Shown piece by piece: positions 59,305 to 64,000 of a stretch of 64,000 bases of DNA (positions are counted from its first letter, which is position 1; each line of letters opens with the position of its first letter). Below the pieces are notes generated by a model. It was not told the origin of the DNA. It searched no databases and saw only the letters and a list, made by a program, of their open reading frames with translations. The stretch is from Gnetum montanum (taxonomy: Eukaryota; Streptophyta; Gnetopsida; Gnetales; Gnetaceae), in NCBI GenBank assembly GCA_015680685.1, contig MNCI01036469.1, forward strand, positions 485,770-549,769. Reading direction: 5' to 3'. Made by a program: the position numbers and the translations under genes.

Positions 59305-59366
59305 CGATATCGCGTACGCGATATCGCGGCCGCCACGATATCGCGTCTTTCCCTGCGATATCGCGT
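59305..59366. repeat. GATATCGCG palindrome array, Y LTR
   Basis: A perfect 22-bp palindrome at 59,305-59,326 (two CGATATCGCG arms in opposite orientation around TA) followed by two more GATATCGCGTC units at 59,336 and 59,356. Least decayed form of the motif in the window, about 15-75 bp upstream of the TATA box. Confidence 0.92.
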
Positions 59367-59380
59367 CCTGCTGCCATATC

Positions 59381-59388
59381 TATAAATA
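59381..59388 (+). promoter_or_regulatory. TATA box of Y LTR
   Basis: TATAAATA following CATATC. The same box is found at the equivalent place in E2 (26,666), E3 (46,382) and E1's 3' LTR (25,281). Confidence 0.8.
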
Positions 59389-59669
59389 AGAGGCGGCACT
59401 CCCTTCATTTCCCAATCCTAGCTAGTGTAGCGAAGCTCTGGTAGATTGATTACTCCAGAGTTAGAATTTTTCCCCATGTGCCCGCAGTAGGAGTCCTAGA
59501 GTGAATGGCTCTTTATTCAAGCAGCTTGCAACCTAAACCCAAGTTGTGTACGGAAATAAAGACGAACTTGATTGGATAAACCTTGCAGCACATGGTTTCA
59601 TTTATTGCTTTCATTTACTGCTTTCCTAGTGCATTCAAGTACGACTTGATTACGAGCGTCTACGGACGT

Positions 59670-59910
59670 GTACGGCTAGTCAAGGAATCGGCTGCTTGAC
59701 GCAATGCATGAGTACGACTCAATTACGAGCATTGGATGCTTGGTAACCCAGTAGCGTATTCCAGGATTCTGCGCTTGGTAACTCCCGGGTCTAATGTGTA
59801 CGGCTAGTTGAGGAATCGGCTGCTCATTGCTAGGCTAGATCGTGTGATAAGTACGACTTAGTTACGAGCACCCACGGGTGTGTACGGCTGGCTAAGGAAT
59901 CGGCTGCTTA
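59670..59910 (+). repeat. Direct repeats inside Y LTR
   Basis: A GTGTACGGCTAGT/GG...AAGGAATCGGCTGCT unit occurs three times (about 59,667, 59,798, 59,879), each near a TACGACT(T/C)..TTACGAGC word. They account for much of the extra length of this LTR. Confidence 0.75.
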
Positions 59911-60335
59911 TCACACGTAGGCTAAATAGGTGCCTCAGTACGACCACTTCGAGCACTTGCGTTACGTGTGGCGATCCCAGTAACGATTAGCGTTTGGTAA
60001 GCTGCAGTTGCATAGTTCAGGGTGTGTCCGGTAAGTGGGAACGGATGCTGACGCTAGTTAATTTAGACTTAGACCTTAGTTAGAGTTAGCTTAGTTTCTC
60101 AACCCTTTCTCCTGGTAGCATAGAAGATAAGCCGAAAATACCAAAAAAATCACATACCTCAGACTTGCTTAACCATACACCGTGACACATACAAGCAAGC
60201 CTGGGAAGACAACGAACGATTAACCCCAAGTGTTTCTTGTGGCGTTAAGGCATTTAGTCTGCGGAGTTCGACCGGATCGCGCGTGTACGCTCGTATTCGT
60301 ATGGTGGAGTGTAGGGGTACCTCGCCACTCATCAT

Positions 60336-60353
60336 TGGCGCCGTTGCCGGGGA
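60336..60353 (+). other. tRNA-Asp primer binding site of Y
   Basis: TGGCGCCGTTGCCGGGGA, one base after the LTR, complementary to the CCA end of plant tRNA-Asp. Typical of the Athila lineage. Confidence 0.93.
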
Positions 60354-60479
60354 CTAAGTGTTTTTTCGCCAATTTAACATAAGGGATATCACTCACATCG
60401 TTGTGAGCTTAAAACGAACCTTAGGGTTAATCAGTTAATAAAGAACAATAAATAACGGTGAAGTTGCACACCAATAAAA

Positions 60480-63400
60480 ATGGCTTCTTCTCACGAAATC
60501 AACTCACCTAAGGACAATACAGGAGAAAGTCAGCATCATACACATAACCGCAATCAACCATGTCCTCAACAGGCTAAGGTCACATATACTCATCCCGATG
60601 AGTATGTGCCAGATTTTACCTTTGTTTTCCATCAAGATGAGCAACTGCGGTGGAGAGACATGCAAGGTAACATTGTGTTACCCCCAGATCGCTCTGCTTC
60701 CAACATGCTTTTCCGTGCCTTGGTACGGTATGGCATGCAAGAGCTGATTACTGAATACGTTGCGGATGATTACACTCTGAGGGATTATCGTCCCACAAAA
60801 GCCCAACGTATTCGGGATGCAAGGCAGGAGAGCCAACATTCACTACTGAAGGGCAAGGTTTCCCACGTCATTAGTGAAATAGGAGACGAGGAACCCCTCA
60901 CAACGGGTTTCTTAGAAAATGATGTTCCTCCTCCTCACTCTGGTGAAGAGGTTAGGCATCAGGGCCTTAGATCAACGATACACATTCCAGGCTCTGATCC
61001 CCGTGAGCACAAGCTGTTCACGGCAGGAACAATCACTCACACTAATGACAGACATGCAGATCGTCACGACGATCGGGGCCGAAGCAGCCGAAGAGAAGGC
61101 AAGAAACATCACCATGGTGATGGATCCCCTTCTTCTTCCCCTTCATCACATCATTCACCCTCTCCTTCCACATCTGGGCGCAGCCACCATGAGCATAACG
61201 CGGAAAGTAAAGGTAGAAGAGATGAAATGCCTCGACAAGAAGGTCGAGAGGAGTTAGGACAAGGACAAGGACGTAGGGAGAATAGGGAACCACAACGTAG
61301 ACATCACAGACGTCATGAAAGAGATGATCATGACGAACCCCTATTCGCAACCCGAAGTATGCTTGACATTAGAGAGGCAGTTAGGATTCCCACAAGGCAT
61401 TTGAAAGACAGTAGGATCAAGCGTTTGGATATAAATAATATCCCACGTTTTGAAGGGGGATACAACGCTGATCCTCAACATCATTTACAGGCATTCCACG
61501 ACGCCTGTGCCTTGCAGAACATAGACAATGAGTGGCAGAAACTCAAGTTGTTCCCAAGGACACTCACTAAAGAAGCGGAAAGCTGGTACCGGTCCTTAGA
61601 ACCGGAAACCATCAGGAGGTGGAGTACGATGCTCGAATTGTTCAACAACAAATATCAAACGTACTCCAGAGTGTCTAACTTGCGTAAGCAGATCCAAGGC
61701 TGGAAACAAGGAGCTCATGAATCCTTGGATGCTGCCATGGCCCGTTACTACACATTGCTACATCGTTGCCCGGGCCATGGGTACGCTAAGCGGGATCAAC
61801 TTCGCCACCTCGTGGATGGGCTACGAAATGAAACGAGAAGAACTCTTGGGACTTACGCCCAAGGGAGACTCTCCCAACTAAGAGCCCATGAAGTTGAAGT
61901 ATTGTTGGAACAAGTAGCGCAAGAAGAGGGTGAGCTACGGAAAAGAGAAAGTGCGGAGGAATACAACCGTGATCCCTCCCTTCGTAAGAAGGGAGTGAAA
62001 TTCTGTGATGAGGAGGATGAGTCACCACTCGAAGAGTTGGTGAACAGGAAAACTGTGCCGATCCAAAAGTTAACAACGGAGGTATCGGCTAAGGTAGACC
62101 AAATGTGGGATTCCTTAGACTCACGAATAGAAACAGTCCTGAAAATTGTAGAAGAGTCTAAGGATGAGCAAAGTAGTGATAAAAGCAAAAACATGCGGAG
62201 AAACTTTAACCCTGCACATAACAAGGGTAAGGGAAAAATCTCTAACTCCGATGAGGCTGAAAATTCTGATTCAGACAATGACGGTGGATGTGAGGTCTGC
62301 TACTATGACCATCCTAAGGGATGTTGTCCAATTATCTCACATCTGCAGGAGTCTGGGGTGTATGCATTAAATCCAAGACTTAATCAACGGCAAACACCCA
62401 GAAGGTTACCTTATCCACAAGGTAACCCGAGGCAGTTCCACCAACCCTTGACGTATTATCCAAGTGGAACACCTCCGCAGCCCATCGAGCAACATCAGCA
62501 GTGGCAATACCCACAGTCATGGGGGATGCCACAGCCAACACATCGATACCCTTACCGGCAGCCTGATCCTTATGGTTATTATGTGCAGCAGCCAGTTTCT
62601 CCAGGTGACGCTATGAGTCACACTCCACGCCGTCACTACTACGCTCGGGAGTACTTCAGAAGGACTCCTTCTCCTCCGGGAGACATCCCACATTCCGTCC
62701 ATCCTCTAACTCCACCCGCACCTTTTCCTCAAGTAGTTCCCATAACACCTCCTGCTCCAACAATGCAAGGGGAATTACCTACCCAACCGCAGCAACGTCA
62801 CGCCGCGAGATCTGTAAATATTCAGAGTGTAAATATCCAACCGGACACTAGTTCTGGCGATAACTGTACAAAAAAGAGACCCTTTTTCAGAACTAGGAGC
62901 CCGGATAGGCTCTCGCAACAACAAGCGGACGGGTATATGTATAGGCCTCTAACTACTAACACTTCGGAGCACCCTTCAGTCCAAGGGAATGTAACGCATA
63001 CGGTTATGCTAACACATACCGTAACTGACTGGATCAAGGTAGGCCACCTTCCCAGGAAACTAACTGATCCTGGGAGTCCCTTTATTCATTTGCAGATCGC
63101 TGGGAATGCACCACATCGAGCTCTTCTTGACTCAGGTTCCGGAGTCAACTTAATTTCGCGAAAGATGTATCACGCCTGGAACCTGCCCCAACTTAAGAAG
63201 AGCAACATCCAACTAGAGCTGGCAGACCAGTCCATCACTATTCCCTTGGGATTAGTGGAGGATGTTATTACCACTGTGTGTGGTTGGTCCTACCCAGCGG
63301 ATTTCCTAGTGATCGATGTTAACAACAACGAAGGGGACTTCCCAATAATAATGGAAAGGGCATGGCTAAGCACAGTAGATGCATGCCTTAGGATCCGCGA

Positions 63401-63824
63401 TCTTTCCTTGGAAATCTCCAAGATAAACATATGTGGAAAGATCGAGAAGAGGATAGTTCCATGCATCACATACAGTGATTCATCGAGTGATGACATGGAA
63501 GAAATGTCTCCATGTTACAGGTGTGCCCAGGAAACTCTGCAACAAAGATGCCTGTATGTAGCAACCACACAAGAAATAGTAGACACCTCGTGGTTGACAG
63601 CTTCTCGTAGGAGCAAACAAATATGCATGGAACGAACTGAGGAAGCTCATGCCAACAACCGTGGCATAGACTCATTGGAATGTGAGCGTCGCCGACTTCT
63701 ACCCCTGAATTTGAGATCATCAATTAGGAGAAGTTGGGCACTGCTTAGAAATTCAAATAGGCGCTCACTACTTCGGATCTCTCCCTCACAACTCAGTCAT
63801 GGGGGAGATGGCCACCTATGCTAA
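60480..63824 (+). CDS. Intact Gag-protease polyprotein of element Y (1114 aa)
   Basis: Single open frame from the AAAAATGGC start. Residues 1-200 contain HPDEYVPDFTFVFHQDEQL. Residues 200-290 are an Arg/His/Ser-rich, basic low-complexity part. Residues about 320-495 are the capsid (Retrotrans_gag-like) domain (FEGGYNADPQHHLQAFHDA, then AESWYRSLEPE and LRKQIQGWKQG). Residues about 603-614 carry a compact C-x2-C-x3-H-x3-C motif. Residues 630-790 are Pro/Gln/Tyr-rich. The aspartic protease is at about 850-985, with the catalytic D-S-G at 884-886. The last part ends SQLSHGGDGHLC, which in E1 and E3 lies after the integrase, so pol has been removed in frame or nearly so (junction about 63,680-63,770). 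It should assemble particles and cleave Gag but needs RT and integrase from another element. Confidence 0.9.
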   Translation: MASSHEINSPKDNTGESQHHTHNRNQPCPQQAKVTYTHPDEYVPDFTFVFHQDEQLRWRDMQGNIVLPPDRSASNMLFRALVRYGMQELITEYVADDYTLRDYRPTKAQRIRDARQESQHSLLKGKVSHVISEIGDEEPLTTGFLENDVPPPHSGEEVRHQGLRSTIHIPGSDPREHKLFTAGTITHTNDRHADRHDDRGRSSRREGKKHHHGDGSPSSSPSSHHSPSPSTSGRSHHEHNAESKGRRDEMPRQEGREELGQGQGRRENREPQRRHHRRHERDDHDEPLFATRSMLDIREAVRIPTRHLKDSRIKRLDINNIPRFEGGYNADPQHHLQAFHDACALQNIDNEWQKLKLFPRTLTKEAESWYRSLEPETIRRWSTMLELFNNKYQTYSRVSNLRKQIQGWKQGAHESLDAAMARYYTLLHRCPGHGYAKRDQLRHLVDGLRNETRRTLGTYAQGRLSQLRAHEVEVLLEQVAQEEGELRKRESAEEYNRDPSLRKKGVKFCDEEDESPLEELVNRKTVPIQKLTTEVSAKVDQMWDSLDSRIETVLKIVEESKDEQSSDKSKNMRRNFNPAHNKGKGKISNSDEAENSDSDNDGGCEVCYYDHPKGCCPIISHLQESGVYALNPRLNQRQTPRRLPYPQGNPRQFHQPLTYYPSGTPPQPIEQHQQWQYPQSWGMPQPTHRYPYRQPDPYGYYVQQPVSPGDAMSHTPRRHYYAREYFRRTPSPPGDIPHSVHPLTPPAPFPQVVPITPPAPTMQGELPTQPQQRHAARSVNIQSVNIQPDTSSGDNCTKKRPFFRTRSPDRLSQQQADGYMYRPLTTNTSEHPSVQGNVTHTVMLTHTVTDWIKVGHLPRKLTDPGSPFIHLQIAGNAPHRALLDSGSGVNLISRKMYHAWNLPQLKKSNIQLELADQSITIPLGLVEDVITTVCGWSYPADFLVIDVNNNEGDFPIIMERAWLSTVDACLRIRDLSLEISKINICGKIEKRIVPCITYSDSSSDDMEEMSPCYRCAQETLQQRCLYVATTQEIVDTSWLTASRRSKQICMERTEEAHANNRGIDSLECERRRLLPLNLRSSIRRSWALLRNSNRRSLLRISPSQLSHGGDGHLC

Positions 63825-63840
63825 TCATATGGGGCCCTCA

Positions 63841-64000
63841 ATTCTTTTTCAGTTTTTGTTTTACACATTTTTTTTACAACGTTTTTGTTTTACACTTTTT
63901 TGTTTTACAAATTCTTTAACTTTTCTAGTTTTTTGTTTTACAATTTCTTTAACTTTCCTTATTTTTGTTTTACAACATCATTATATTTTTCTATCTTTTT
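63841..64000 (+). repeat. T-rich TTTTGTTTTACA tract of Y
   Basis: Six or so TTTTTGTTTTACA(C/A) units, the cleanest copy of the tract found after pol/gag in E1, E2 and E3. It runs to the window edge. Confidence 0.85.

Larger units (their letters stand above)
59279..60334 (+). repeat. 5' LTR of Y
   Basis: 1056 bp, TGATGAGACA...CTCATCA. GATATCGCG palindromes 59,305-59,366, TATAAATA at 59,381-59,388, AATAAAGACGAAC poly(A)-signal region near 59,560. Several repeated 'GTACGGCTAG..AAGGAATCGGCTGCT' units (about 59,670-59,910) extend it relative to E2. Confidence 0.93.
59279..64000 (+). mobile_element. Element Y: young, CpG-rich, pol-less Athila-like element (runs off the window)
   Basis: Inserted in E3's 3' LTR after CCTAT (59,274-59,278, the expected left target duplication). 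1056-bp LTR, near-perfect tRNA-Asp primer site, one intact gag-protease ORF ending in what is the C-terminal tail of pol in relatives, then the T-rich tract. RT, RNase H and integrase are missing between protease and tail. The intact frame and the many CpG sites, against their loss in E1-E3 and M, point to a recent insertion. The 3' LTR is outside the window, so age cannot be computed here. Confidence 0.9.

Noticed and set aside
61042-62278. Several 96-141-codon minus-strand open frames
   Set aside because: They are antisense to the intact Gag frame and are shadows of its codon pattern.
60480-63824. The 1114-codon ORF as a host gene
   Set aside because: It lies between an LTR with tRNA-Asp primer site and a T-rich tract, and it aligns along its length with the gag-protease of E1, E2 and E3.

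Overview
This window is plant nuclear DNA, almost certainly from a large, repeat-rich genome. About nine tenths of what can be assigned is LTR retrotransposon. The only host-gene remnant I recognise is a broken terpene synthase (TPS) fragment near 41.57-42.0 kb. Its wording resembles gymnosperm TPS genes, so a conifer-like gymnosperm is my best but unproven guess. No intact host gene, tRNA, rRNA or CRISPR array was found.

Layout. 1-1.56 kb: decayed L1-type LINE (reverse transcriptase and zf-RVT end). 1.56-4.83 kb: unassigned DNA with a dispersed short repeat and a cluster of AGACATCT words. 4,832-38,423: one old Athila-like Ty3/Gypsy element on the minus strand ('M'), closed by an exact 5-bp target duplication (GCTAT). 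Its pol gene was split by two plus-strand relatives: E1 (11,287-26,034; gag, protease, RT, RNase H, integrase and a 3' ORF; itself hit by an unrelated solo LTR at 21,716-23,109) and E2 (26,549-33,260; gag and a short 3' ORF but no pol). Reading M across both insertions gives gag, protease, RT | RNase H | integrase, 3' ORF in the right order. 38.4-41.5 kb: unassigned DNA. 41.57-42.0 kb: TPS pseudogene. About 42.07-46.24 kb: decayed Ty1/Copia element carrying a minus-strand solo LTR (44,790-45,377). 46,246 onward: Athila-like element E3 inserted in the Copia end. Its 3' LTR (58,641-) is interrupted at 59,279 by a much younger element, Y, which has a 1056-bp LTR, a near-perfect tRNA-Asp primer site and one intact 1114-codon gag-protease ORF. 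Y continues past the window.

How the parts work together. All Athila-like elements share TGATGA...TCATCA LTR ends, a primer site matching the 3' end of plant tRNA-Asp, gag with a compact C-x2-C-x3-H-x3-C motif, and (in full copies) protease-RT-RNase H-integrase, then a T-rich tract, a long non-coding interval and a 3' ORF. E2 and Y are two independent pol-less derivatives and would depend on enzymes from full-length relatives.

Most interesting observations. (1) A stem-loop in the non-coding interval of E1, E2 and E3, with a conserved side block and a C-G to U-A covariation in its inner stem. (2) At the same relative place in E1, E2 and E3, a second copy of each element's own LTR U3-type repeats, with a TATA box in E1. 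It lies upstream of the 3' ORF, whose ATG directly follows an AG in all four copies, so it may be an internal transcription unit. (3) GATATCGCG palindrome arrays in the LTRs of E2, Y and the Copia-internal solo LTR, and again inside E2. (4) A single N at 45,064 exactly where one LTR lacks a few hundred expected bases.
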